Assembly: GCA_032622095.1 (NCBI GenBank)
Contig: CP136061.1
Span: 45,887,797 to 45,951,796, forward strand
Source: Siphonodentalium dalli
Lineage: Eukaryota > Mollusca > Scaphopoda > Gadilida > Siphonodentaliidae
DNA: 64,000 nucleotides
Reading direction: 5' to 3'
Positions 28,165 through 38,624 of this stretch are shown here, in pieces. The notes below the pieces were generated by a model. That model was not told the DNA's origin, did no database searches, and worked only from the letters and a program-made list of their open reading frames with translations. Each line of letters starts with the position of its first letter. Positions within the stretch are counted from its first letter, which is position 1. The translations under genes were made by a program, and so were the position numbers.

Positions 28165-29654
28165 CGCGAGCGAGCGATTATAACGGCCGTTTTCTAACGT
28201 CCGTAGCAGTTCAAAGCGCGTGATTTTTATGTCCACACTGCAAGCGACTGAAACGCTTCGTCGCGCGCGATAGTCAGGTTATTACGCCACCGTAGTGTGG
28301 TGTTTCTAGCTTTTGGTTTTTTTGATATCGCATGGTCGATCGATAATTCACTGGGTGATTGTACAGGGCGAATGCATTGTGGGGCTTTTATTTATTTATA
28401 GAGTTGGAAATTCCGTTTATTTAAAAGTCGGAACTACGCGACCAGTAGGCCAAGTCCAGTAAAACGGTTCGTTATAGGTGCTGGTTGTTATTGTTATTTT
28501 AACGGAATTCTGAGTTGGTCATTCGCGAAACCAATATATTTTATATTCTATAATTAAAACCGTGGGTATATAATATATGATCCTCTTTATGGATATTGTA
28601 GGAAGGTAAATTTAGCTAAAGCGGTGGGATATCTTGCAAGACAACACATTTCGGTTTGCGCTATAACTGCTCAATGTTTTAAGGTGTTACACAGCGTCTG
28701 ATAAAAAGAGTTCTATCTGGAATATTCACACAAATTTTTCAGAGAACATGCATAGAGTAAACATAGTCCTATCGGACTATCGTAAAGTAGTTCCGTTTAA
28801 TTCGGGATTAATTAACCCTCAGACTGCCGAAACTGCCGACAATAAATTCGCTTGTTTGTGTCCCCCGAAAATCAAACTTGCCTGTTTAGAGGTCCCATTT
28901 TCGTGGCTAATGGTGATAGAATCACAATTTGTCAGTCAAGTTCATGGATAAATTACATTACACTTAATCGGCTTATGTCCGCGGCCATAAACCTGCGTTT
29001 TGATAACAATTTATTTGAGACAAACTGTTGCGCGGGTATCAGTCGGCGCTTATCGGTTGAAGTTTATAAAAATACTAATGTATTGCTCTATATAATGCTC
29101 TATAAAAATACGATGAGCAACTGAAAATGTTTTTCAACATTCTGGAAGGGGTATATGTCCATGGTATATATGTTTAAAATTTCACGCATAAACTATGACA
29201 GATAACAAAGTTATAATTAGTTTTATAGGCCCACCATAAATCCCCTATAATAAACGCATGCCTCCGTAAGCACATGGCTTTGCTGTGGATACTTTCGTTC
29301 CCAGCATGCATCATTCTCGCTATCTGTAAAATGTCTATGAACAATGGCTGCATGTGCCATGCACTCTTAGCTTTGATCCGCATTTAGAAGCATTCTGGTG
29401 TGGCGAATGAGAAACCTGCAGTAATTTATAAGCCGTAGTTCATTGTAATAATTTGAAGAATTACTTGTCTTAACGGAATTCTGAGGCGGTCCATTCATGT
29501 AACCAATATATTTTATATTATGATTTATATTTATGACTAATAATACGATCTTGGTGGCGTTACCATTTCTGACTATGGTTTTCTTGTTATTCTGTGTGTA
29601 CGCTAATTTCAGGGGAGTCAGGTGGCTGCATGGGGGGGGGATACCCCCACCCCA

Positions 29655-30470
29655 CACACTTATGACTAATGTGTAGGGTTTCTACAAACAACGTGTAGCC
29701 CTGCTACACAACCATTATTCATTTTTTATCTTAAACATATTTTACACAATAAATGGGTCAATTTATACACATGTATACACACTGGTGTGCATAAAATCAA
29801 CACCTATGCCTTACACATGTTGTGTAAATTCTTACACATAATATATATATATCGTAGACAAGAATTTAAAGTTCAGTATTCCGAACTGTGGGTATATAGT
29901 ATTCATGGCAAATGGAGATTTATATATTAAAACTTTCATGGCGTACAATGGTACGTAATATTTTGCTCTGTCATGTGTGAGTTTTCGTTTTAAATGAACA
30001 AACCATGGTCGTGGCGTGGTTGCACGTGATTAGTATTAACGTATTACAACAATCATATAAACAAGAGTAAGAGCAGTATTCTTCATGAAAGTTTTAACAA
30101 ATATATCCTCATATATCTTTAATACAATACTCACAAGTCGGAATTCTGAACTTACATTCCTTGTCTACAATTTGTTTATTCTCGTCACTCAAAATTACAT
30201 GGGTATTGAGACAGTAGTAAATTGTATTCCAAAACATATACTCAAGCAATATCGTCGTCATGTAGCAGACTATGAAACTGAAGGCACGCAATGCGTACGA
30301 TCTACATTCTTACACAAGTGCGTGTAATAAAATGTACACATTATGTGTAGAACGGCACTTGGTCAATGTATTTGTATGTAAAACTACACATTGCTATGTT
30401 TATTAACCGGGTTTACACATTTGATGTGTAATCGTTTCTACACATTAGTTATAATAGTGCTCCCACCCGG
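29655..30470. repeat. MITE-like insertion rich in TACACAT/ATGTGTA
   Basis: The ends share ACTAATGTGTAG in inverted orientation (left near 29669, right near 30440). The interior has many TACACA and TGTGTA words near both ends and no coding region. Confidence 0.45.
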
Positions 30471-30720
30471 TAATCCGCGATTATTATTAGTTGATGAATG
30501 CAGTGTCTCATGTTTACCACAACGTCTTTTGGAATGAACTAGCCTCGTTATATTCTTTATCATTTCCCCTGATTATATCAAAATATAATTCACCAGCCAA
30601 TGGAGCAGATTATACGGTCCATGATTTTAGTTCTTTACAAGGAATAAACTGAATATAGTAATCTAATGTGGACTTTCAGTCACGAAAAATAACAAAAATA
30701 AATGGTTTAATAATTTGGTC

Positions 30721-30840
30721 ATAGAGACATACAGTCATACAGACACACATGGCATACATACATGCATATACATACATACATACAGTCATACAGACACACA
30801 CAGTCATACAGACACACATGTGCCATACAGACACACATGC
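30721..30840. repeat. CATA/CAGACACA microsatellite
   Basis: There are repeated CATACAGT, CATACATA and CAGACACACA words with no open frame of note. Confidence 0.8.
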
Positions 30841-31154
30841 GTTGTACTTCGATTATTAGCCTCTCGCTAAAGTCCTCCATTATCGCGGCGACAAATCAGT
30901 GTGCCGTCATCAAATAGAAAAATAACGGTCGTATAAACACCTATTCGACGAAGCATAAAATCACTGCTATAATCGCCTCGTGGTCAGCGAGTCGGTCGCT
31001 TGCGGTGTGAACATAAAAATCGCGCGCTTTGAACTGCTACGGACGTTAGAAAACGGCCGTTATAATCGCTCGCTCGCGCTATGCTATGCTATGCTTTAAT
31101 TGTCAAAGCTGCAAATTAATGCAGAACATGGATATATACATATATACAATGGGG

Positions 31155-31303
31155 TCACTTACATCATCGTCATCATCATCATCGATGTCCCCATCGTCAT
31201 CATCGTCCTCGACATTGTCATCATCATCAGTTTCATCATCATCATCATCATCACCATCCTCCTCATCCTCATCATCATTGTCCATCATCATCACCATCGT
31301 CAT

Positions 31304-31334
<31 letters not shown>

Positions 31335-31445
31335 GTCATCACCGTCGTCATCATCATCATCGTCATCATTATCATCGTCGCTAATCATCTTCATATTGGC
31401 ATCTTAGTGATTGTCGTCCTGGCAACGTTTATAACGCCATCATCA
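31155..31445. repeat. ATC/GTC trinucleotide microsatellite in the LINE 3' region
   Basis: Almost uninterrupted TCA, TCG and TCC triplets on the plus strand read as GAT/GAC on the LINE strand. Long open frames here are artefacts of the repeat. Confidence 0.9.
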
Positions 31446-31538
31446 GTATCGTCGTAATTTGTTTTCTCATTTTGTAGATTAGGTACATAAGACACTAAAC
31501 ATTCATAATGACAGCATATGTACATATGATTAATCGAA

Positions 31539-34500
31539 TCACGTTTTGTCATCTCTTGTTTTTTCGTGAATCTTCATACACGCCTTGACAAATATCGCTA
31601 AACTTTTCTGAATTGCTGGGTTTTGGCTACCAAGTAGAATATAAAATCGTGCTCTAGATGGCTCTTGCCGAAAGGTAGCCGGAATATATTTTATTCTTAA
31701 ATCCAGGTATTTTGGACAAATCATCACAACGTGGTACTCATCTTCTATGTGGGTCATGCATTTTTGACAGGCTCGGGATTTTTCTTTATTTTTACACCAC
31801 CTTCCAGACTCAGAACGCAGTTTGTGATTACATGTTCTTAGTCGTAATAGTTCTTGGGCTAAGTCGCGCGGTAGATTTTGCAAATATGATTCATATTTCA
31901 TTGTCCGTTTAAAGTTCATGTATAATTTACCACGAGAGGAGTTGTACATGTCCCACCACCAGGTCTGAATAAAATGATCTTTGAGTGTGCTTTCGATGGC
32001 CATTATTTCTTCGGATGAAATTTTCTGACATGTCCATATGTAACTCATGCCGACGGAATCCAGTATGCCTTTAACTGATTGAATCCACGTTTTAACCTTG
32101 TTCGTCCTACCCAGCTCCCCCACGTTGACGAAAAGTAAATAAAGTTCCCGCGCTAGAGGCGAACACTTGCCATTTAGTATGCGGTTCCAATATTGAATAA
32201 TTCTCATCTTACATCTGATACTGATTGGATATCTGCCAATTTCTCCATACACCATGAATGTGGGCGTGCTGATTTTCAGTTTAAGAATATGTTTATAAAA
32301 TCTCAAAATTACTTTGTCTATTTCTGATGTGTTTTCTGTACCCCATATTTCACTTCCATATAGAAGAATTGGTTCTATAGTTTTGTCGAAAAGCGTTATT
32401 AGTAGGTCGTTGGTCAAATTTAGGTTGTTGATATTCCCTAAAAACCCATGCATCGCCTTATTCCCAATCACCGATATGGCTTTGACTGCTTTGCAAAATC
32501 TGCCTGTGTAAAAGAACTCGACTCCGAGATAATTCATAGTGTCAACGTATTCTATTTTATTGCCAGTTAGATACAAATCGTCAAAATCTTCCGGTTTTCG
32601 GTTGCAGAAGAGAATTGCTTTCGTTTTTGAAGTGTTTACGTTTAGTTTCCACGACGATGTATAGTCCCCAAACGCGTCCAGGGCCCTTTGCATACTGGCC
32701 TGATTGTCGGCAAACAAAACGGTATCATCCGCATACAACAAACACATGATTCTAATATATACTCCTAGTTTTTCTGTGGATTGATCGCCTAGGAATTTCA
32801 AACCGTCGATAGCACAATCTTTTAGAAATGGTTCGAGGTCGTTTATGAACAACGAGAACAATAAAGGAGATAGTATTTCCCCTTGTCTAACACCCGTGCT
32901 GCAAGTAAAAAATTCTGACCGCTTGATATTCTGAACTACACAAGATTTTATGTTTCCATACATGCTACGAATAATTCTTAAAATTTTTCCATTTATACTG
33001 GATGTCATAAGTTTGACCCAAAGTCCCTCCCTCCATACTGTGTCGAATGCCTTCTTAAAATCGACAAAACAGCAGTATATTTGTTTTCCTCTTGCAAGAT
33101 AAAAGTCAATAAGACTTTTCATAATGAATATATTGTCGGTAGTTGAATGACCTTTACGGAATCCCGCCTGAAACTGGGTTAATATGCATTCACCCTCGCA
33201 AAATTTTGTGAGTCGATTATTCAGGACGGATGTGAATAGTTTGCCAAGTACACTGAGAAGTGTTATCCCTCTGTATGAATCGGGGTTATTCCTGTCGCCC
33301 TTTCGTTTATAAATTGGCTGAATCATACCTTCGGTCCATCTAAATGGGAAGCAACCTGTGTCTAAAATGGCGTTAAAAAGCTTACAGTAAATTTCGGACA
33401 TTAAATGTATAGTGTGTTTTAAGTATTCTGGGCATATATTATCTAGACCCGACGATTTACCAAGTTTAAGTTTATCAACAGCTGATAATATTTCGTCGCT
33501 AGTAATAGGACAGTTTAAAGGACCTTGTGCATCAATATCAAACATGTTTTCAAGTAATGAACTTACATCGCCGTCTTCATGTGACTCGGCAAGGCCTTTG
33601 AAGTGTTCATAGAATAAGTCGATTGATATCGTAGGTTCTTTCTTGGGCCCGGTATGTTTCCCTTTCATATCTTTTAACGTTTTCCAGAACTCACTCGGAT
33701 TTCTACATGCATTGCGTAGTTGATTGCATCTCTTTTGGTTATATTCCGCGATTTTCTTTTTAATTACGCACCTGTAGTTCCGCGCTGACGCGTTCATAAG
33801 AGTGCGATTGTGCAATGTTTTCTGTCGCCGATATTTTTTTCTCGATTTATGAAAAACATTTCGCATTCGATCGCATTCGCCGTCATACCATTCTTTCTGC
33901 TCCTCTCGTTTACTAATTCGCGAACTCCCCGCAGCATTATATACACCGAATGCCTCAGCAGCCGATGACGTAAACATGTGTTCAATTGCTTCGCATAATT
34001 CGTTAATTTTTTTCTCATTGTCAATTCTATTTGAAATGGGATCAATTACTTCTTGGACAATACTGGCAACTTTGTCGACCAATAAGTGTGCCTTCTCGTA
34101 ATTCCACTTCCGTGGTTTATTACCCAAGCTACGACCCCCTGAGTTGATTTTGGGTGGTTTTGTCACCGTGTTTCTATTCAGAGATATTTCAATGGGGCAA
34201 TGCGCGTCGGAGTAAAATTTGCTCAAAACTCCAACACAAAAATCATTGACATGGTCAAATAACTCGTGGCTGCAAATACCATAATCGATAACGCTGCGGT
34301 CTCGGCAGGTTAATTTCCCATGTTCTCGATCACTTCCTACTCGACCATTAAGAATAACCATTTCTTCAGTGCTGCACATATCTATCAGTCTATAGCCATA
34401 TGAACTTGCCTTTCCCTGATCCTCAGTCGATCGCCGTCCAAATTTACAATCGTACTTTCCATCTAAGATATACTGTCGAAGGTCATTGTCGTCTGTTACA

Positions 34501-35624
34501 TAGCGTACACCCACTAGGGCCCTATCATCCACGAATTCATCAAGTCGGGATGTTCTGGAGTTAAAGTCGCCCACTAGGAGAACATCATTGTTGTTTCTTA
34601 CTTTCCGAAGCTCCCCTTCGAGATCAATCTGCCAGTTATCGTTGGTAAACTTCGTATTAGTCGGGGGTACGTACACCGCCCCGATGACAAGATCGCGCCC
34701 TGTACCAATATATACATTATCAATTCTGACCCATGATACCAAATTTGACTTTGAAGATATAGGGTGTACATAGTTTTCCAACCCCTCCTTGATGGCAATG
34801 ATAATGCCACCTGAAACGCATCCCGCCATCCCCCTACCGTTAGTAGGAAAAACTGTAAAACCTGGTATGATCGCGATACTACCATGTAGTGTTTTCGTTT
34901 CTGAAAAACAAACGATATCAAAGCGTTGTATAAGTTGGGCGAACTCCCGATATATCAAGCGGGATTCTAATCCACATACGTTCAAACCTAGAATTTTTAT
35001 ATTTTTAGTGTCGGCATAGCCGGCATCATCATAGTCAATACCTTCATCGTCATCTTCGTCGCCGTCGTCACCATCATCATCACTATCATCATCCCCATCA
35101 CCATCATCATCATCATTATTAGCATCATCATCATCATCATCCTCATTTTCATCATCAGCATTATCATCATAAATATAATTGTCTTCATTATCTCCATCCT
35201 CATCGTAATCACCGCCTTTGTAATAATGATAGTAATAATAATCGTCATCACCATCATCATCATCATCATCATCATCATCACTTTCAAAGACGTCCTCATC
35301 ATTGTCGTTAACATAATTGACATCCTCGTCATCTTTTCCATCATTCTCATCATCGTCGTCGTCATATTTAGATTCATCGTCGCCTTCATCATCATCGACG
35401 TCATCTTCACCATCGCCATCGTCACCATCTCCTTCGTTGTCATCATCGTCGTCATCATCGCCGTCATCATCATAGTTGTAGTCGTCGTCATTTACATCAT
35501 CAATTACTTCGTCGTCATCGCGTCCGTCATCATCATTTCCACATTCATCGTTGACCCCCGAATCACACATGTTCATAAGTTCAAAAGTGTATAGTCCCTT
35601 ACAACCATTAACAGTTTCATCCAT
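31539..35624 (-). CDS. LINE ORF2: acidic domain, APE endonuclease, reverse transcriptase
   Basis: The first ATG in frame is at 35624, giving about 1361 residues. Residues about 30-200 are an Asp/Glu-dominated tract encoded by GAY triplets. The AP-like endonuclease follows: LGLNVCGL, CFSETK, VGDFNSR, DYGICS, SDAHCPIE. The reverse transcriptase has DFKKAFDTVWREGL (motif A), TGVRQGEILSPLLFS (motif B) and YADDTVLFADN (catalytic, near residue 963). A C-terminal CQKCMTHIEDEYHVVMIC knuckle lies near 1280. It nicks target DNA and copies the element RNA. The clade is uncertain, with CR1/jockey-like most likely. The acidic N-terminus is unusual. Confidence 0.9.
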   Translation of the reverse strand: MDETVNGCKGLYTFELMNMCDSGVNDECGNDDDGRDDDEVIDDVNDDDYNYDDDGDDDDDDDNEGDGDDGDGEDDVDDDEGDDESKYDDDDDENDGKDDEDVNYVNDNDEDVFESDDDDDDDDDGDDDYYYYHYYKGGDYDEDGDNEDNYIYDDNADDENEDDDDDDANNDDDDGDGDDDSDDDGDDGDEDDDEGIDYDDAGYADTKNIKILGLNVCGLESRLIYREFAQLIQRFDIVCFSETKTLHGSIAIIPGFTVFPTNGRGMAGCVSGGIIIAIKEGLENYVHPISSKSNLVSWVRIDNVYIGTGRDLVIGAVYVPPTNTKFTNDNWQIDLEGELRKVRNNNDVLLVGDFNSRTSRLDEFVDDRALVGVRYVTDDNDLRQYILDGKYDCKFGRRSTEDQGKASSYGYRLIDMCSTEEMVILNGRVGSDREHGKLTCRDRSVIDYGICSHELFDHVNDFCVGVLSKFYSDAHCPIEISLNRNTVTKPPKINSGGRSLGNKPRKWNYEKAHLLVDKVASIVQEVIDPISNRIDNEKKINELCEAIEHMFTSSAAEAFGVYNAAGSSRISKREEQKEWYDGECDRMRNVFHKSRKKYRRQKTLHNRTLMNASARNYRCVIKKKIAEYNQKRCNQLRNACRNPSEFWKTLKDMKGKHTGPKKEPTISIDLFYEHFKGLAESHEDGDVSSLLENMFDIDAQGPLNCPITSDEILSAVDKLKLGKSSGLDNICPEYLKHTIHLMSEIYCKLFNAILDTGCFPFRWTEGMIQPIYKRKGDRNNPDSYRGITLLSVLGKLFTSVLNNRLTKFCEGECILTQFQAGFRKGHSTTDNIFIMKSLIDFYLARGKQIYCCFVDFKKAFDTVWREGLWVKLMTSSINGKILRIIRSMYGNIKSCVVQNIKRSEFFTCSTGVRQGEILSPLLFSLFINDLEPFLKDCAIDGLKFLGDQSTEKLGVYIRIMCLLYADDTVLFADNQASMQRALDAFGDYTSSWKLNVNTSKTKAILFCNRKPEDFDDLYLTGNKIEYVDTMNYLGVEFFYTGRFCKAVKAISVIGNKAMHGFLGNINNLNLTNDLLITLFDKTIEPILLYGSEIWGTENTSEIDKVILRFYKHILKLKISTPTFMVYGEIGRYPISIRCKMRIIQYWNRILNGKCSPLARELYLLFVNVGELGRTNKVKTWIQSVKGILDSVGMSYIWTCQKISSEEIMAIESTLKDHFIQTWWWDMYNSSRGKLYMNFKRTMKYESYLQNLPRDLAQELLRLRTCNHKLRSESGRWCKNKEKSRACQKCMTHIEDEYHVVMICPKYLDLRIKYIPATFRQEPSRARFYILLGSQNPAIQKSLAIFVKACMKIHEKTRDDKT

Positions 35625-35666
35625 GCACACATATTGAGATAAAGTTTGAGTACTATTCAGAGATGT

Positions 35667-37133
35667 TCATGTATAACATTTATGTTGTTTGTTTTTGGCC
35701 GAAGGAGGTGGTGTTTCATCACGACGGCGCTTGGAGGAAGCTTCAATGAGAATTTCACTCAATTTATTACGCCCCTCGGGGCAAAGATGCAGCCCATTTC
35801 TGTCCTCATCATCAAAAAGTACCTTTACCACACTATCACCCTCCCAGAAAGTGGGGGTGCTATCCACATACTTCATGTTCCGTTTTCTGCCGCACACATG
35901 CTCCATGTATTCATTCACAAGAATTGCTGCACTATTGTGATCTTGTGCCTTAGCGCTCCTGCCCCTCCTTGGCGGAACACTGCATAAGCTAATCTCAGCG
36001 GTCGGGAAAATCTCCTTTATGTCATTCAGGGCGTCAGGAATGAAGCCAATAGCAACGCCAGATTTCCCCTTGTGATGGACGATGTCATTTGTTCCCAAAT
36101 GAACGATGACCGAATTAATATTACCTATATTAATTGCTTTGTCTGCCGTTGCCATATTCAACAAATCACCTATGTTTTCAAAACATGCGCCAGAGATTTG
36201 AAACAATTTTATATTTGGTTCACCAATCTTCAGACCGCGACAGTTACTCGCTCCCAGAATAACTGTGTCAATTGTGGGCTTATCATTCCGCTCATCCGCT
36301 TTCCCCGCGTCGGTCTCGGAGTGCTCATCGTCGCCCGCTTGCGATTGTCGCTCGTTATCCTCTTGCCGATAATCGACTTTTGGCTTTGTGCGTCTGTCGT
36401 AGTATCCAGTACCGTTGTCGTAGTAGCCAGTACCGTTACTTCCTTTGCTGTACTCGTTCAATTGGGGACACCGGGCGATCACGTGACCAGAAACCAGACA
36501 ATGCCTGCACGCAATTGGATTCGAGCACACGCGTGCCGTATGTGAGTCGGAAAAACATCGTGAGCACTGGTTAAATCTATCCAGCTGTTGTTGACACCTG
36601 ACCTGTGGCAAATGTAGGCCATTGCAGAAACTGCATTTTTGTTTAGTTTTGTCGGAATAAACTTTAATCATGAAGTTATCAACGGTCAGTGAACTGGGAA
36701 TTTCTACATCATCATTCACTTTGAGCTGCATATATCGTGATCCATTTTCAATATTGTCCCTCCCCTTTAGAAATCCTCTTCGAAAACTTCCCTCGATGAT
36801 TGACCCAAATTTTGCAATGGCGTCTAATAATAACTGATCTTCCATTTCAACTGGTGCATTTCTTATTGTGATGTGTGTTGCCCGATTTTCAACATCGGAT
36901 GGGCGCACAAATTCTCTGTTTATGTAGAATCCATTATCAATTAGTTGATTCTTAGTCTCAGTGTCTTTTATAGTTATATAGCAGTCTTTATCGGTGATTT
37001 GCACTGCTCTGACTGCCGAAAGTGGGACAACTCTTTCAATTGACTTCAGTACAGTTTCATGGCCGACATAGCCGAATTTTTCTTTTGAGAAAACTATTGT
37101 CAACTTACGTTGTGTTTGTGTTTGTGTAGCCAT
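35667..37133 (-). CDS. LINE ORF1: CCHC knuckles and SGNH-type esterase domain
   Basis: The first ATG in frame is at 37133 (MATQTQTQRK), giving 488 residues. An N-terminal RRM-like region precedes three Cys/His clusters at about 165-222 (CSFCNGLHLPQVRC, CSRCFSDSHTARVC, CRHCLVSGHVIARC). After an acidic linker comes a GDSL/SGNH fold: VILGASNCRGL (block I, about 290), VIVHLGTND (block III, about 345) and DRNGLHLCPEGRNKL (block V with His, about 446). Such ORF1 proteins bind element RNA, and an esterase domain is known in CR1/L2-type LINEs. ORF2 starts 42 bases downstream. Confidence 0.85.
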   Translation of the reverse strand: MATQTQTQRKLTIVFSKEKFGYVGHETVLKSIERVVPLSAVRAVQITDKDCYITIKDTETKNQLIDNGFYINREFVRPSDVENRATHITIRNAPVEMEDQLLLDAIAKFGSIIEGSFRRGFLKGRDNIENGSRYMQLKVNDDVEIPSSLTVDNFMIKVYSDKTKQKCSFCNGLHLPQVRCQQQLDRFNQCSRCFSDSHTARVCSNPIACRHCLVSGHVIARCPQLNEYSKGSNGTGYYDNGTGYYDRRTKPKVDYRQEDNERQSQAGDDEHSETDAGKADERNDKPTIDTVILGASNCRGLKIGEPNIKLFQISGACFENIGDLLNMATADKAINIGNINSVIVHLGTNDIVHHKGKSGVAIGFIPDALNDIKEIFPTAEISLCSVPPRRGRSAKAQDHNSAAILVNEYMEHVCGRKRNMKYVDSTPTFWEGDSVVKVLFDDEDRNGLHLCPEGRNKLSEILIEASSKRRRDETPPPSAKNKQHKCYT

Positions 37134-37296
37134 AATCAAATCGCACGAATATCACACAGAACAGGAAACATATAATCCAGTACGATCCAATGTGTATTAC
37201 AACACTTTATAACAGTTTTAGTCGACGAAAATACGCTGTCAGAATTAAACGTCCGCTCTCACCGACACCGGAAACCCGCCCGGTGTGGAACAACCT

Positions 37297-37299
37297 TTA
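37297..37299. repeat. TTA target duplication at the right end of X1
   Basis: TTA follows the X1 terminus CAACCT and matches TTA at 11283-11285. The sister copy has a single TTA at this place, so the insertion site is read directly. Confidence 0.75.
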
Positions 37300-37354
37300 G
37301 CTATCATAACCGGCTCAGTCGCGACGTTCGTGGCTGACGAAATATGGCGGCGTA

Positions 37355-38624
37355 AGGTCAATCCACACCGGACGCGAGCGAGCGATTATAACGGCCGTTT
37401 TCTGTCGTCCCTAGCAGTTCGAAGCGCGCGATTTTTATATTCACACCGCAAGCGACTTAATCGCTGACCACGAGGCGATCACAGCAGTGATTTTATGCTT
37501 CGTCGATTTCTTGCTTGGTGGCGAACCAGCGGGATAATTGGGTCGCTGTCAAATAGGATATTTATACGGCCGTATTAATCATATCTGAAGGCGACAGATT
37601 CATTAATCGTCGCGATAACAAAGGTGGTGGAGGAGAAGAGAAAATGTCTGGCAAGAGATCGACGTAATAACAGGATCGTCTGGTTAATTTTTGGTCCCAA
37701 TCCATTCTAAAGCTTGTGAAGTAACTTTGTCCACAATTTGCATCCCCCACCCGGATAAATAAAATCACAAGCTGGAATTATATAATTAAATTCAATTAAA
37801 CGCAATTGATGTGAGAATTTAGGAAGCCCGTGCACCATTCCACTTGATATAATATATTTGACAATTAAATGATTTTGAAAAACTCTTACATGTATATGTT
37901 TAGCAAATTCTGATTAAAATGTCCGTATACATTGTATTTGTGACGTGCCTGTAAATGATGCACTCGATTATCTACACAAACCATCGCGCGCGACGAAGCG
38001 ATCCAGTCGCGTTCGGTGTGAATATAAAAATCGTGCGCTTAAAACCGCTACCGATGACAGAAAATGGCCGTAAAATCGCTCGCTCTAAAGGTCAATCCAC
38101 ACCGGAAGCGAGCGAGCGAATTATAACGGCCGTTTTATGTCGTCCGTAGCGGTTCTAAGCGGGCGATTTTTACATTCACACCGAACGAGACTGGATCGCT
38201 TCGTCGCGCGTGATTTTTTTTATCCGGGTGGGGGATGCAAATTGTGGACAAAGTTACTTCACACGCTTGGAATGGATTGGGACCAAAAATTAACCAGACG
38301 ATCCTGTTATTACGTCGATTTCTTGCCAGGCATTTTCTCATCTCCTCCACCACCTTTGTTATCGCGACGATTAATGAATCTGTCGCCTTCAGATGGATGA
38401 ATACGGCCGTATAAATATCCTATTTGACAGCGACCCAATTATCCTGCTGGTTCGCCGCCAAGCAAGAAATAGACGAAGCATAAATCACTGCTGTGATCGC
38501 CTCGTGGTCAGCGCTTCAGTCGCTTGCGGTGTGAATATATATAAAAATCGCGTGCTTCGAACTCCTACGGACGACAGAAAACGGCCGTTATAATCGCTCG
38601 CTCGCGTCCGGTGTGGATTGACCT
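37355..38624. mobile_element. X2, second CGAGCGAG-type TIR element, foldback
   Basis: The ends AGGTCAATCCACACCGG and complement enclose inverted arms of about 405 bases (37355-37759 and 38219-38624). Each arm contains ACGCGAGCGAGCGATTATAA and AATTTTTGGTCCCAATCCAT. The terminal motif is related to that of X1. No clear target duplication was seen (GTA versus TGA). Open frames are short and mirrored. Confidence 0.75.
37985..38213. repeat. X3, small hairpin copy nested in X2
   Basis: Two head-to-head copies of the subterminal sequence (GACGAAGCGATCCAGTCGCG and its reverse near 38185) meet at about 38090, where AAAGGTCAATCCACACCGGA marks a terminus. Confidence 0.6.

Larger units (their letters stand above)
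28165..31079. mobile_element. X1 body, non-coding
   Basis: The subterminal sequences 28165-28260 and 30985-31079 are inverted copies (CGAGCGAGCGATTATAACGG, then CGTCCGTAGCAGTTCAAAGC). Between them are only short open frames, a direct repeat with AACGGAATTCTGAG (about 28500 and 29470), a MITE-like insertion at 29655-30470 and a CATA/CAGA microsatellite at 30721-30840. No transposase is visible. Confidence 0.6.
31080..37276 (-). mobile_element. full-length LINE (non-LTR retrotransposon)
   Basis: Two large minus-strand frames, ORF1 (35667-37133) and ORF2 (31539-35624), follow a 5' leader of about 140 bases. The 3' part has a GAT/GAC microsatellite and ends in three GCATA units (31080-31094 on the plus strand as TATGC), a tandem-repeat tail of the kind seen in CR1-like LINEs. 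The element interrupts the right TIR of X1: CGCTCGCGC stops at 31079 and resumes as GCCCGGTGTGG near 37277. The target duplication is very short or absent. Both frames are open, so it may be recent. Confidence 0.82.
11286..37296. mobile_element. X1, Harbinger-like TIR element carrying a Polinton and a LINE
   Basis: The terminal inverted repeat AGGTTGTTCCACACCGGG (11286-11303) returns as its exact complement at 37279-37296. Both ends are flanked by TTA (11283-11285 and 37297-37299), and the empty site in the sister hAT copy has one TTA. A 3-bp TWA duplication is typical of PIF/Harbinger elements. Without its insertions X1 is about 2.9 kb: 11286-11303, 28165-31079 and the last bases before 37296. 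The subterminal region has CGAGCGAGCGATTATAACGG in inverted orientation at 28167 and 31054. No transposase was found, so it is likely non-autonomous. Confidence 0.75.

Noticed and set aside
31086-31457. Open frames rich in Ser, Ile or Met
   Set aside because: They are produced by the ATC/GTC microsatellite of the LINE 3' region.
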